From positions 3,856,501 to 3,920,500 of the forward strand of contig JABWDB010000017.1 in NCBI GenBank assembly GCA_019614645.1: 64,000 nucleotides of DNA, in the 5' to 3' direction. The position numbers were made by a program, and so were the translations under genes. Source of the DNA: Stratiolaelaps scimitus (lineage: Eukaryota; Arthropoda; Arachnida; Mesostigmata; Laelapidae). Within the stretch, counting starts at the first letter, position 1, and each line of letters begins with the position of its first letter. The notes beneath the pieces are model-generated. The model had not been told where the DNA came from. It ran no database searches and saw only the letters and a program-made list of their open reading frames with translations. Shown here one piece after another: positions 37,392 to 49,969 of this stretch.

Positions 37392-40300
37392 GCTGTCTGT
37401 ATGTTTGTATTATACATGTACAATATAATTTAATGTCAGTGCCGCCGATATCGCAACCGGCTCTCACGGTTTTGACGACTCTCGTACGAATGCTCGGCTT
37501 CGAGACGAGAATACTATGGTGAAGAGGTTATGTGTGTTAAAAATCAGGTTAATGTATTGTAAAGATGTGAAAAACTTTCTATATACTCTAACGTGTGCTG
37601 GGCAAAACACGACATACCTCCACATAGTCATCTCGAGAACTGTAGAACATTGGTGAGGTGTCAAAATGTGTAAGTGCTAAAATGCTATAAGAACGTAAAA
37701 AATGAACACATAAAAATTGAGACTACACGTCAGTACCAAATATAATACGTCTCTATATCATGCCGAGCAGATTAAAGGATCCTTTCTCTTTACCCAGAAA
37801 GAAACAGAGTTAGCGGTACATTTTATAGACGAGTATTAATGCGACTGTACCCAAGGACGTTCGCAGCTCATAATGATATCGGTCGCCGCCATCATCCGAT
37901 CGATGCGAATGAGTATCTCATACCTTTCACCCGGCTAAACCCGTCACTCCGGACACTCCGATGGACGTAAATAGACACCAGAAAAGAGCTGCCCGAAATA
38001 GGCACAAACACATGACGATGCCCCAATTCCGGCGCAGTGGTCGTCGTAGTTCGACCAGAAATGGCCCGAAATGGAACAGAATGCTCAAAAGGGCGAAGCG
38101 CCATATCGACGCGGTGCAACCACCCGAGCAGAGCAACCGCCGAAAATGAACGAGACCAAACAAATGAATGGGATTATCCGGCGATTGGAGAGATCTATGA
38201 CAAGCGTACGACATCGGAGGTGGCACTGCGTGTTGCCAAGCAAACAATTACAACGCACTTCAATAATGACGGACTCTTCTGTATCTATTATTTCTTATGT
38301 TCTTGATATGTATGTGATGACTCGAGTTCCAACTGCGTACTTAAAAAGTGCTAGCTGAAAGCCTCTGCACCCCCTCCGAGTGGGAGCATGAACATGCTTG
38401 CATACACTCAAGCATAACGTGAGTAGTTAAATTACTTCGCCTTCTTGCTATGGCTTATGCAAAGTCTACTGGTGGGCATTGAACTATGTTTGTTTCTTGG
38501 CCATCTTCGAGGAAGCAAGGAATCTGATGCAGCAAGGAATCTGTCACTCTCACGGCGGAGTCGTTCTATTGAAGTTGGTCCTATTACGGATAGTCTGTAG
38601 CATGTGTCCTATGTGCGATAGAGCTAGAACCAGTGAATTCTCAATTATTGACAGCAAGTCAGCTGAGGGCTTCTCTCAGGCGTGTTCGCTCCCAGTGGAA
38701 TGTATCCCATTAGGCAAAAATGAAGTTTATTCCGCTATGGCCTATACCGACGACGCATACTCATTTGACAGAAATCATTTAATCTCCTCCAGGTCCATTC
38801 AGCCGTGCAGTCCGGCGTGTCCTGGACGATTAATGTGCATCACTTCGAGCGCGACTGATTGCAATTCATAGCAAAAAACGATTTGCTATCAACGGGACGG
38901 GATTTGCTATCAGTTCGATCCTCCAGAAGTCGTGGTTTCACTATGATGTGGCTGAAGATTCCCGGCCCTCACATAGGCCTGTTGAAGAAACTCGAGCATA
39001 ACCGGGTACTGTCATAAAAGGAAGATCGCATCAGAGTCGAAAAACTGTCGTTCATGTTAGGGATTCCATCTTAGCAGAATATCTCTGCGTCCTTCCACCA
39101 TATTCTCTAATAGGCTATTAGGATAAGCATTTGACGCGAGCTCCAGCGTAGTATGCTCCCAGTAGGAGAATTCACTGTTGGGAGCTAGAATAATCTTAGC
39201 CATCTAATATTATAGTTGAATACAGATTTTTTAACCCACGACTGCCCCCTCCGTATCATCTCCTTTAAGCTGATCTCGCCTGACGTTTGCACCTTGCCAC
39301 GGGGTCCAGTCAGGAGGGCACTCGCACCATATATGAACCCTCTCAATACCTGCCACGAGTTCCGAATTACGGTATGCTGTTTCTCACAGCTATTTGCTGC
39401 CTTCTATTTTTGTACGAATAATCGATATGGGTGCATTCACTGTAGTCGTGGTGCAAGTATATCTTAGAGAGAGCTACCGAGAAGGCAACGTTTCGTCAAC
39501 CGAGATTATATATATGTATATATTATGAGATATTAGCCCTCTGGGACACGCTGTCCGGCCATCGTCGTATGTACATAATCCCTGTTATTGGATAAATAAA
39601 TGAATTTTCGCATAAAAAAAATAACTATTAGACACTTAGACATTGACCACGACTTTAATATAAAAAGTATGCAATGAAGGCGCATTCATATCTTTTCTAA
39701 TCAACGACTCAGACTAACCGTAAAAATAATCGTCTCCAATTATCATTATCATCAACTTGTCGTGTGAAAACATTGTTCTAACGTTGATGCCTATGAAGTT
39801 TAGAAGTTCGCTTGGAGGTCCACTTGGCACCCTACGATCAACAGCTATGCGCTAATGCAAGTCCTACATGTCACCGTGGTGGACAGGGCAGACTACACTT
39901 ATTCACTACTTCCTCATTGCGAGCGCCCTGAAGATGTGCTGGAACAAGCTTAACGACTCCTATATAAATGGATGCTATCCTCTCGGATGATATTGAACTA
40001 ATGTGCACTTAAGGTCCTAACGAGGCAGGAACGTCGCCTCGAAAGTAGACACGTGACGTGGCAAAGCGGCGCCACTGCTGTCCGCGTCATGCGAAGACAT
40101 ACATTGTGTAGTATTATTGCACTCCTGAGGCGCCCCTCCTGACAATGCCAGTGTGAAAAAGACTGCCAAGCGTCGTCGACGTCCGCCCGCCCTTTCAGCC
40201 GACCATTTCTTCGAGGATCGAGATGGAGGGAAGAGAAGCCGGGAGATGAGGGCAACACTCGGATTTGGATCTCAGAACGCAGTCCTCAGACAGACAACGC

Positions 40301-41438
40301 CTCTTCCTTCCACATTTGTTCTCTTGCGTGCTATGCTTGCCCTGTACAGCAGGCAGAGTCGTCTCTCCATCCAGTCCCAGCGGCAGCATGAGCCACAGCA
40401 GCAGGCGGATGCTTAGGGAGATCGCAAGTAGTGCTATCTCAGCATATTCCCGCCCGCTAAAAACATATTCCCTCTTTGGCTCTATCCGTCCGCCGTTCGT
40501 TTCCCTCTCGACATATCCCTCTCTAAGATGCACTCGCATTCTCCCTCTTCGAGAACTCCCTCGCCTGGCACAGCTACTGCTCTTCTTCGGTCGTTGCCAT
40601 CGCTGTGGATGACTGTCGTTCGGTGGCGTATGGTGGGGGAAGCGTAAAAAACGACAACACAGTAAATGGGGAAAAATCTCACAGATGCTGCCATCGCGAC
40701 GCATTCATGCCCCCTATGAAGGATCCCTTGTGGTACCGGTCGGCATTAGATCCGCTTGGCGCAGAGCTGTGCCTCCGCCCGACGAATAGTGCGACGGTAT
40801 TCGTGGCAAAGCGACGCGCTGCTCCAACAAAGGCGGTGACTGCCACGTCTAGAGAATAGCGCAGCGAGAAAAAAAGAGAACTCTAGCGCGCGAAACGTGC
40901 GTAAGTGGACAAAGATGCATAGACAAGTTGGCGTGCTCGGAGGCGAGAAAGGCACCCGGCGAGGAAGCGAGCGAGCGAGCCAGACAGACAGACAGCCGAC
41001 CAATGAGAATTTGCAACAGAGCACGCGGCAACTGGAAACAACGGCATGCAGATTCATTCTGTTCAGTGGCGCGGCTCTATTCCAACATCTAGGAGCAAGA
41101 TCTGGCGATTCCTTGTGGCGTATCCGTCATATCAGACGCTATTCCAGTCCCAATCTTGGTTTGCCCTTCGGGCCGTTCCGACACCTAGAAAAATGCAAGT
41201 GCGAAAGGATTGCGTCCCCGCCCCCACAGTGGCCCCTGGTGTGAAAGGATGCGAACACAGCTCACCCCTCATTCTCAGTTCTGCGACACAATAGCTGCAA
41301 TACCATACACTGCAATGAGCACTGGCACTCCGCAAACGCTAGTATATTTTTATGAGTAAGTCCCGGCGACGCAATGCGTTTTAACGATGTCGTGCGTTTC
41401 GTCGGATAACAATTCCACAGTTTTTTACGCTAACTGGC
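37392..41438. other. Unassigned; GC-rich block 39990-41300
   Basis: The GC-rich block has overlapping open frames on both strands (longest 40195-40704 minus) and short GCGA and CAGA tandem runs near 40965-40995. It is CpG-rich and could hold a promoter or 5' exons, but no protein or splice pair was recognised. Confidence 0.35.
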
Positions 41439-41454
41439 GTGTGTGTGTGTGTGT
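41439..41454. repeat. (GT)n microsatellite
   Basis: Perfect GT run of about 16 bases. Confidence 0.9.
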
Positions 41455-44400
41455 TAGCGTGTCTATTGAGGTAGATCAGCGTATTGTGCTGGTAATCGCT
41501 TTAGAGAAGTCAAGGAGCTGCGAGAGAGAAAGAGAATGGAAGATGTAAAGAGGCGCGAATGAATCAGCTCTGCTGGAAAACCCCTTTACCGGGTTTATTT
41601 AGACGAAAAATCTGTAAGGCCACACAGTGACGCACAGGTCATGATATTATTAATCAAGGACACCCTCTTGCGTCTGGACTTGGACGCGAGGGGTTCTTGC
41701 AGGTGTGTTTTTAACAGTTCGTACCCAAGACCCAGCGTAGCCAGATCAAGCACAATAGAGCGGCCACAAGCGCTGCAGCTGGTCAACTGCAAAAGCTGCC
41801 AGTTCATACGACGAGAGGCGGCGTCAAGGACGGTCAGGACAGTGCGTACCGGCATGTCGCAGCTTGGGACCGTCCTACAACCTACGTTGGCTCATCTCTC
41901 ATATAAACGTTTATTCACCACACTTGGCATGACCGTGGGAGACGGTAACAGTGTGCGTGAATGAACACTGTGTCGATCTGTAGCTGAGATGCGGCCGAAT
42001 TGAGTGCGAATGGGCCCGGCGAATACCCGCTATAGCCCTCCAGCATTCGACAGCAGATTACAAAATCATCTAACAGCATTCATATGAGAAACATTTTATA
42101 GCTCTAACCTGACAACAATGCTGTGCAATCGATCGATATTTTTATATGAGTAAAGTGTACATTAAATCAAAGGGCTATGCTGCCTTTATACATATAAAAG
42201 ATAGCTAAGAATGATTGACGAAAAAATCAGTCGTTGAATGAATGGGACTAATATAATAAGACCAACCTTTGAGTAGCTTAAAAATAACTTCTTATGTCGA
42301 TTTCCCATTTGTTTTAATGGTGATGTTTACTATAGCAGGTGCAGGAGGCTAATCGTCCCACGCCTTTATTACGCAATAAATACATGTTCGGGATCGTTTC
42401 CGTGCCATTCGGCATTCGATATGGTAAATTCAGATGTTCGTCAGTTAACCTTATATAAGTGAATCCTTCGATGAAATTGGTCACGGTGGACCGAGTTGAA
42501 AGAAACAAGTGTCGCAATTGTCTGTGTACCCGTTAAGTTTGGTAAATGTCAGAAAATTATGCTCATGCTATTTTCAAGAGTGAAAATTTTCCTCGAATTC
42601 AATCAGTTCCGACATGCTTACAACGACAAGTTTCGAGTTCATTTGAATTTTATTGATTTATTACGATGTTCCTGTTTTGCGTGCAGAGCTAATTTAATAA
42701 GATGTTCGACAAGTTTGTTCGGAATAGCGTGGACCGTCCTCTGATTTAAGGCTCCACGGATGGCGTGCCTAACATCCAACAAAATGCTACATATATATAA
42801 TAGAATCAAATCTATGCTCAGCTCAAGCACATCGATTGTAGACTGTCCCTCTTACGAACCCAATTTTAACACACAACAGTGGTACACATAGACTTTGTAC
42901 TCCCACCCGACCACAATCCTTCGACGCATACGGGTGCATATGTACAAACTGAGGATGAAAATTAAGGTTTAAAATCCCGCACACCCATCCAATTTACGGC
43001 TGCCCATGGGCGTTAGAACATTTAACTTACACGAAACGCGAAATATAATCATGTACTCATGCTGTATATATAGAACAGCCCCAAACACGCCCGTAAAATT
43101 GAGTTTGCGGTAATGTGACAGTTGCTCCAGATGCCGTTTCAGCTGTTAGCCCACTTAAACCCTCTTACTTTGTATATATATATATATGAATCTTCGTTAT
43201 TAACTATTTTCATTTACACGATGTGTTCTGTGCATATTATTGGCTTAAGTTCATAAGAGAGAAAGAGAGAGAGACTCACCTGGATCGACACAGATTGAGC
43301 ATAACTCGTTGGATTTATACCGGCGGCACAGTTCACGGCTCATTAGATAGAGGCCTAGTTTCGAGGCATAGTACCACTCGCGGATATTATACGATGTCCC
43401 TGAAACGAAGTGGACGGTTAATATATACCTTTGGCAAATGCACAACGTTCCCATGCGCGACTTTATGGTAACAAAAAACGTGATCGTTAGACCTTTTGCA
43501 TCCAGTCACTTTGAATGTGAGCGTTTCTTACGTGCTCCCTCCTCGCATTTCGCATAAAGATGAGATCCCCACAGTGCCATGCTACATAGCAATGATGGCT
43601 CAAGAGAGCAATTGAAATACGCTACATCGCACACATCGGCATTGTAGCTAGTGTACACTTGTGTACCTCCATACAACGAATATTGGTCTTGTCAGCAGTA
43701 GTGGGCACCTAAGCCGTTCAGAGACACCTCGCCTATTTCCCATTTTGCCGCGACGACGAACGACTAGACATGTTGTACGTAGATCTGCCGCAACTCACTC
43801 GCCGTCGTCGAACTGCCTTGTTGTTCGGTACATCCTCAAGTCATCGATGCTATAAGGCCCTCATTCCTCTGGGGGGACCTGTTCGGACCGACATTGAGGA
43901 GCCATCGTGTGTTATCCGGATGCACAGTAGCAGACGCCTGGTTTAGCTACCTCTTCGCCTCCCTAGCTCCCGCTCTTCCTTTATCTCCCATTTATTTCCC
44001 TATCTATGAACACAGCTAGCAGCGGTCTTGTCCTAGCACTCCTGCATATAGGTACATGGATTGCTGCTGTAGGTGCGTCGGTGTGAGCCTGCGCCCTTCT
44101 TGCCAGTTGCTCTCGTTTGCCAATTCTTTCCACCTGGGTATACCATCTCTCCCCGATCTTCGTCCGCCGCCCGCGGAGGAAGGTTTTTTGCTGGCTCTTG
44201 CTTGCTATTTCACTCACGCGTCTGCCGGTGGAATGGGATGGGAGTGGGATGTTCCTTTCTGTCTATATAGCATATACTATAGTCGTATGTTACTGTGTCT
44301 CTGCACAATTTCCGTCTGACTAAGTGCATCGAGATGTTCGACACGCATCTATAGCAACAATTGGAACTGCAACGATATCGACAACAACAGCACCAATAAG

Positions 44401-46339
44401 GAACAAACTCGCCGCATGACGGCAAGTGGGAAGACCATTCGAGTACCATAGGGAGCAGCATTTCTTCGTTCTCACACCAGCCGCGTCTCGGTCTCGGCCC
44501 ATGTACGGTCCGCACAAGGTGGTCTCGGTGCTCTTGTCGTCTTCAGCAATAGATGTGCGTGTGTGTGTGTGTGTGCGAGTGCTTTGGTATAGATTCGGAG
44601 GGAAGGGGTACCGCACGGCTGAGGCTCGTCGTTCGGTATTCTTTTATGGATCTACGGATGTAAAAGGTCCCTTCTTGTTGGCGCCTCTCTGCCAATCCAC
44701 CCTCTCCCTGTAGTTCTCCCTCTAGTCGATGTCATAGGGGTCCGAGGCGCGCCACCGACGCATGACCACCGCCCAGTTCATTCTCAACAACGCAAGCACA
44801 GGTACAGCAGACCTCACACAGCAGAGCGAGCACTCTCGTTCGTACGCATGTACGCTGTTCGCCCGTAACAAACATATAGACTTCGCAAAAGACCGACCAG
44901 CTATCTATTATAGCTGTCAAGGTTGGTTTAGCCGAATACCCATCGCCCATCCCACGTGGGTACCATCAACGTTCGAAGTGTGTGTCTCGGCGGCGAGCAA
45001 ATCTATACTATCTCTACCAGCGTCACTAAGAAGGCCTGGGAAGGAAGCTCCAATGCCTTTGCCAGAGTTAGCCCTTTGCAAAGGGGCGTGAACGGAGATT
45101 TGAAAGCGGCGGAGACACCTACACCGAAAGTATGATACCGTTCAGATGCAAATCGTATATACAACACGTATATATGATAGTGGCAATGACATCCCCTCAG
45201 AGACATCACGTGAAAGACCCTACGAAGGCCACTACCATCTCGCGAATTGCACGTCGACCCAATTGAACGGAATAACAATTTACATTTGAAATAGAAGAGG
45301 GAAAATATTCGAGTGTTTTTATCATCCCAATGGCCTTGTCGATTTCTTTCTTATATTCAGTGTCATAGTTAGACCTACGTTTCTTTCTGGGATAGTCGTT
45401 GGTGGCGGCTGTCTAAGATGATATAATACGAACAATTCGCTGAAGTTGGCTTGTTCCTCGACCCCGGAAACTCAATTGCGTAAGACTGACTAGATATACA
45501 GAGGCACGCCCGAGGGGAAATGTCTCAAGTACGTTAGAAATGTTCAACATAATAAAGGCCATATATATTAGAATTAGGTTCAGGTTCATTGAACCTTCGT
45601 TATCTGTTGCCAATGAACTCTAGATTTCAAACTAAATCCTGACAATACGTTATCTTCCGGAGCAGATTGTGCGCTCAGTTCTCTCATATGATATGTTGAT
45701 CTACTTCGTTGCTTAATTAATCTGTCGCTACTCCCGCTAATCATGGTGGCGTTTTTTTCTGGCAATGTTGCCGCTTCGTGGGCAAGGAGCCATGTTGGCA
45801 ACAGACATCCACCATGCTAGAGAGTCTATTGTTTGACAACCCCAGCCCTGCGTTCGACAACACCTCGCCGATTAATTAGAACTTTTAAGAGCAACAGCAC
45901 CTCTGCGGTCGGAGCTGTGATTGTAATGGACGTGAGGCATGCTATGATACACTTTGGATGTAGAGCATGACATGAAAGTACCAGTGGAAAGTGCTGGATT
46001 TTAGAGTGTACAGATAACTACAATAAAATATACGCACAGTTCGACAAATTTCCACCAGTGACGAACAGGCTAGATGGTAGAAATATAGATGATCTATTTA
46101 CACGCTGAAGATGATTTTAATACGGTCATCAACCGGGGTCGACTGAAACCAACGGCTCCCTAATGGTCTCTCAACAACCTTTGTCGGTCTCGGTGGGATA
46201 TCACTGTCCCGTTGTTTTACAACTGTATATAGCTTTCTTCCAGAATCTTGCGTAGACCGTACGCTATTGTCATTAGCTAAGCTTAGGCAACCCGACGTTG
46301 GAAGCTCACAAATCTCGTCCAAGAGTTTCGAAAGTTGTC
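41455..46339. other. Unassigned; microsatellites at 43172-43187 and 44559-44575
   Basis: Contains a short TA run and a GT run. Open frames at 41595-41964 and 43680-45090 on both strands have no recognised domain. Confidence 0.4.
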
Positions 46340-46432
46340 AAGCCTGGTGGCGTGGTGCATTCGTGCGCGCCTTGCAACCGGAAGAGATACGTAGGTGTAT
46401 GAGTTCGATGCACACCGTTGCACATGTGACGA
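46340..46432 (+). repeat. SINE family 1, head fragment
   Basis: GGCGTGGTGCATTCGTGCGC, then TACGTAGGTGTATGAGTTCG and CACCGTTGCACATGTG, match the head of the 34 kb copy in the opposite orientation. Box B is altered (GAGTTCGATGCAC). The body and tail are missing. Confidence 0.75.
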
Positions 46433-47508
46433 ACACTAGCCAGGGAAAATTTTCTTTTAGATTTCGTTATATGAGACTAAGCAGGCGCTCTTTCGTCACT
46501 TTGTATTCCACTAGGCTCCATAGTGTAATACTAAAAGAAATTATGCGCGTATCATAAAATTGCCCCTTCCACCACAGTCAAATCGTAAGCAAGGCTCTCA
46601 AATTCCATTCGGCTGGGGTTTTGTTGGTCAACGTTTACGGACTGCTTCAGGTGGCGCCTTCGTTCCGACTGGCAGAGATACTGCCATTGCCCGATTTGCC
46701 TGTTCCGGTTTTGCTCACGTGTTAGACGCGTGAGTAACGCCAGAACGACGTCGCGTGGGTCAACGCGATACGATCCGTTTCACACTCCCCTGGGAGTTAC
46801 AAAAATGGGCTAGCTCCAAAGTGGACGAGAGACGGATTGCGCCGACATCACATTCAACGTGATCCTCATCACGGCCATTCGTTGATTATGACGACAGACA
46901 TTGAGTTGCTCTACACGACATCGAGTCCTACCCCTGCCCCCGTGGGACTACGGTATAAAGAGAGTTATCCAGTTAGTCGACAGCTGAACACATCACAGCG
47001 GCAACTATCGACGCTAAGCGGGCTGTCGCTACAAGCGCATTGGGCATAGCAAGTATCAAGAGAGCTCCATAATAGAGAGTCCTAGGATGAACAGACAAAC
47101 ATTGTTACCACTAAACGAAAAGTTAGAGAGTCTATGAGTTGTTGTAGTGGAATGAAATGGGCAATAAACCTGAATTATAAATTGTGAAGTTAGGTATTGT
47201 TGTGGATACAACATTCATAACCGTTGCGGTAATAATGACGTTAAGTCCTAACCTTCGAAATAGTTACCAACCCGTATGGCGAAAGCCTTGTCTCTATTAT
47301 TCTGCGAAATAAGTTGTTAATTTGTAGTAAACATGGGTGTCAACATGCCTTTCACGAGCGATTACCACTCTCGTATACCCTTTATCGAGCGCTCCCACAA
47401 GGTTACGCAACCTGTTATTCCTAGTGTTATTCAAAGTTTGCGTCATCATATGTCTAAGAACCACCGAAATACAAATAATCAACCTATTGAGTGATAGTTT
47501 TTCGTTAC
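46433..47508. other. Probable intron of the dehydrogenase gene
   Basis: Directly downstream, on the minus strand, of the SDR exon donor. An open stretch of about 65 codons on the minus strand at roughly 46558-46755 has no SDR motif, so the exon carrying YxxxK was not found here. Confidence 0.4.
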
Positions 47509-47721
47509 CGGATTTAAGTTCCTTGCGCTGCATGTCGAATAGTAGGTGGAGGTTGCCGTCCGTGAAGCGACCGCAGGTGATGTTCACGATTCGAGCGAGG
47601 CCGCACTCCGTGGCACGCATCTTCGGCAATAACAGACGAGTCAGAAGGAAATGACCGACGAAGTTAACAGCCATCATTCGATCCACCCCATCGGCGCTCA
47701 GCTCCGCGTTGCATAGGATGC
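47509..47721 (-). CDS. Internal exon of a retinol-dehydrogenase-like SDR
   Basis: A 213-base exon with phase 1 at both ends. Its acceptor has a clear pyrimidine tract (TTGCTTCCCTTCGACCGCAG, ending at 47722) and its donor is GTAACG at 47508. It encodes ILCNAELSADGVDRMM, then AVNFVGHFLLTRLLLPKM, then ARIVNITCGRFTDG. In short-chain dehydrogenases these correspond to the NNAG structural motif, the NxxGHFLLTxLLL helix and the beta-strand RIVNVSS with the catalytic Ser. Here NNAG reads CNAE and VSS reads ITC, so the usual serine is missing. The enzyme may be altered in activity, or the gene may be decaying. The partner C-terminal exon is at 22688-22813. The Rossmann TGxxxGxG exon and the YxxxK exon were not seen. 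Confidence 0.7.
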
Positions 47722-48684
47722 CTGCGGTCGAAGGGAAGCAACAGCAATACAGTGGTGTGCATAAACTTAACGCACCCCTATATTTCAACAAGTCGTTACA
47801 AAGAACACACATTTATTCATTTATTTAGAGGCATTTATTCTGTATCAGATTAATATACGTATCAAATAACATGCACATCACAAAGAACAGGGCATATGAC
47901 GTCGCATGCAGCCTGCAGCGATAAAATGTGACATATTTCGGTTGTGCAAAATGATAACGCACCCTCAGATTATCGAGTGCTCTCGCTGAATTACTCCAGT
48001 TTGTGTTGAGCATTCAACAGTAGCAGTATTGTACATTTTTGTAATTGTGTATACTTATAGAAAATTAGTGCTAAACAGGCAGAGGGTTTTGTCATCTACG
48101 TCAACCCTGCACTGGATCGGCCACCTTCATGGAGATTTGAATGTCTCTGGTGGTGTCCGTGCGTTCGAAGAAAATTTCCTTCTCTCAGAAAAAAAGTGCT
48201 AAATAGTAATCGGTAATCGCTTCAGGCATCGCACCTCACCAGTAAACGTACACTGCCACGGAAGCTCTACTGAGTTGTTGTAATATAGTATTGTACACAG
48301 TGCTGTTTTTGGGAGTCCGTACGTTATGTAGGTTGAGAGAAGAAAACATAGTAATGGTGTAAATATAATACAATGACGTGGGTAAAACTGGGTATCAAGG
48401 AAACAAGGTGGGAAGTATCGATGAGATATTAAAAGCACGGTCAATGTAGATGAGAGTTTTTCGTTTATATATTTCATTTGAATCAACCACCATTAATGTT
48501 GGTAGCTGTTCCCGTCTTCTAAACAACGTGTTCATCAATACTATAAATACTATCGACCAAATTTAGCAAGTTAATTCCATCAAGCGAGTCAATCCATTAA
48601 TTCCATCACGGGAATAAATCCATTTATTCTTAATTACTTATCCAGCACGCACATACCACATGAGATTCTGACTGATGCTTACTA
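47722..48684. other. Probable intron, AT-rich
   Basis: Upstream, on the minus strand, of the SDR exon. No further coding sequence recognised. Confidence 0.4.
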
Positions 48685-49969
48685 TTAGGTAGTCCCCAGC
48701 AAACTGTCGCCTCTTTAAATGCCAATAACTTTTGAACTAAATGAGTTAGTACAAAGATCTTTTGGTATGAGTTAGAGGTACTCTCCAGCTTTATTGACAC
48801 ACCGATTCCAGCGCTCTGGGAGTTTTGAAATGGCCAAATATTTACCATTTGCGTTTCCATATATAATTTCGTTATCTATTGCTTTTGTGAGTAACTCGAC
48901 GGTTGCATATGGAACCCCACCTATTGCCCTTTTTAATGCATGGAAAAAACCATAATCACATGGGCTTAAATCAGGAGAATATGGGGGTTGATGCCATCGC
49001 TCAATATTGTTCCCCTCACTCCAGGTCGTAATTTCAGCAGTGCGGTGAGGTCTTGCGTTGTCGCCGAGTAACCACACTCGGTGCTGTCGATCCCCACGCC
49101 ATTTGTTCATCAATCCTTTCAAGAAGCCGAGATATCGGGGAGCATTGAGTTTTTCGTTTGCCGCTAATATTTCGTAATAGCAAACACACTTGATATCCAG
49201 AGCGAGTATCATCAACACCTTTCGTCCGAATCTATCTGGCACTGCCACAGACGCCGCCACTTCACCTTGTCGGAGCCACTGTTTTGCTTGGTCCTTCTCA
49301 GGGGGTCTATGCAGGCTAACCCATGTCTCGTCTATCGACACGGTGTGCTCTAAGCGACTGGTTTGTTGCGTATAAGTATTCAAATTAGATGTCGAACACT
49401 CCACACGCATTTTCATCTGCTCAGCAGTCAGTATATGGGGAACCCATTTTGCATTGATTTTCTTCATCTTCAGTACATTGGTGACAATTTTATGACATGT
49501 CACCCGAGGAATCCCAGTTTCAGCCGACAAAGACCTCACGGACCAAGCTCTAGTTTGCTCAAAAGCTGCCTTGATTATGTCAATCCGTTCGTCCCTTGTC
49601 GCACCTGATTGCTGGTCCCCACCTCGATGGTCATCGGTGTCCATATCTCCACTGTTAAATTGCTCTCACCAACGTTGCACCGTTCGCAGGCATAAGGCAG
49701 ACCTGCCGTACGCGTTCACTAATTGTCGATGGATTTCAGCTGGAGGGTGTTTTTGGAGAAACAAAAACTTGATGATTTCCCGTTGATTTTTGGGGGAATT
49801 TGAACTTTTTGCTGCAGCGTCCATCTTTCTGATCGTATCGAAACCACTCAGTGTTCGAAAGGAAGCCACGTTCCTACCGCGTGCCCACTCCAAAAATGAA
49901 CGCATTGTGTGGCGTAGTTCGGGCTGTGCGCCATCCGAAAGGCGCGACAATTTGCTGGGGACTACCTAA
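48685..49969 (-). mobile_element. Mariner transposon, nearly complete
   Basis: 1285 bp with 26-bp terminal inverted repeats, 48685-48710 and 49944-49969, identical at 25 of 26 positions and starting TTAGGTAGTCCCCAGCAAA. It is flanked on both sides by the TA dinucleotide (48683-48684 and 49970-49971) that mariner elements duplicate on insertion. It encodes one transposase on the minus strand, filling most of the element, which is the usual mariner size and layout. The near-identical ends and a single coding lesion point to a fairly recent insertion. It lies just upstream of the SDR exon on the same strand, probably within that gene's intron. Confidence 0.95.
48772..49824 (-). pseudogene. Mariner transposase with one in-frame stop
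   Basis: From the ATG at 49824 to the terminal stop is 350 codons of coding length, normal for mariner. Codon 53 is TGA (49666-49668), directly after LRTVQRW. The N-terminal part has the first helix-turn-helix (REIIKFLFLQKHPPAEIHRQ). After the stop come a second helix-turn-helix region and KWVPHILT. The catalytic Asp residues lie in SIDETW (about 49330-49332), GDNARPH and SPDLSPCDYGFF. Thirty-four residues separate the second and third Asp, the D,D34D mariner signature. The enzyme cuts at the terminal repeats and pastes into TA sites. The stop should abolish full-length protein unless read through. A frame from the ATG at 49644 would lack the first DNA-binding helix. Confidence 0.92.

Noticed and set aside
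37927..38247. Minus-strand frame with SILF...ELRRPLRRNWGIV as a possible SDR SKLxNILF segment
   Set aside because: Only a handful of residues match. There is no YxxxK and no Pro-Gly turn after it, so it is consistent with chance.
38479..38871. 130-residue plus-strand frame
   Set aside because: It starts at TTG, not ATG. No family is recognised and no splice sites support it.
40195..40704. 169-residue minus-strand frame
   Set aside because: Open frames overlap it on the opposite strand in the same GC-rich block, and no domain or splice site supports it.
46558..46755. Open minus-strand stretch containing QYLCQSE as the SDR YxxSK active site
   Set aside because: The Lys is absent and the surrounding helix residues do not match. 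It cannot supply the missing catalytic exon.
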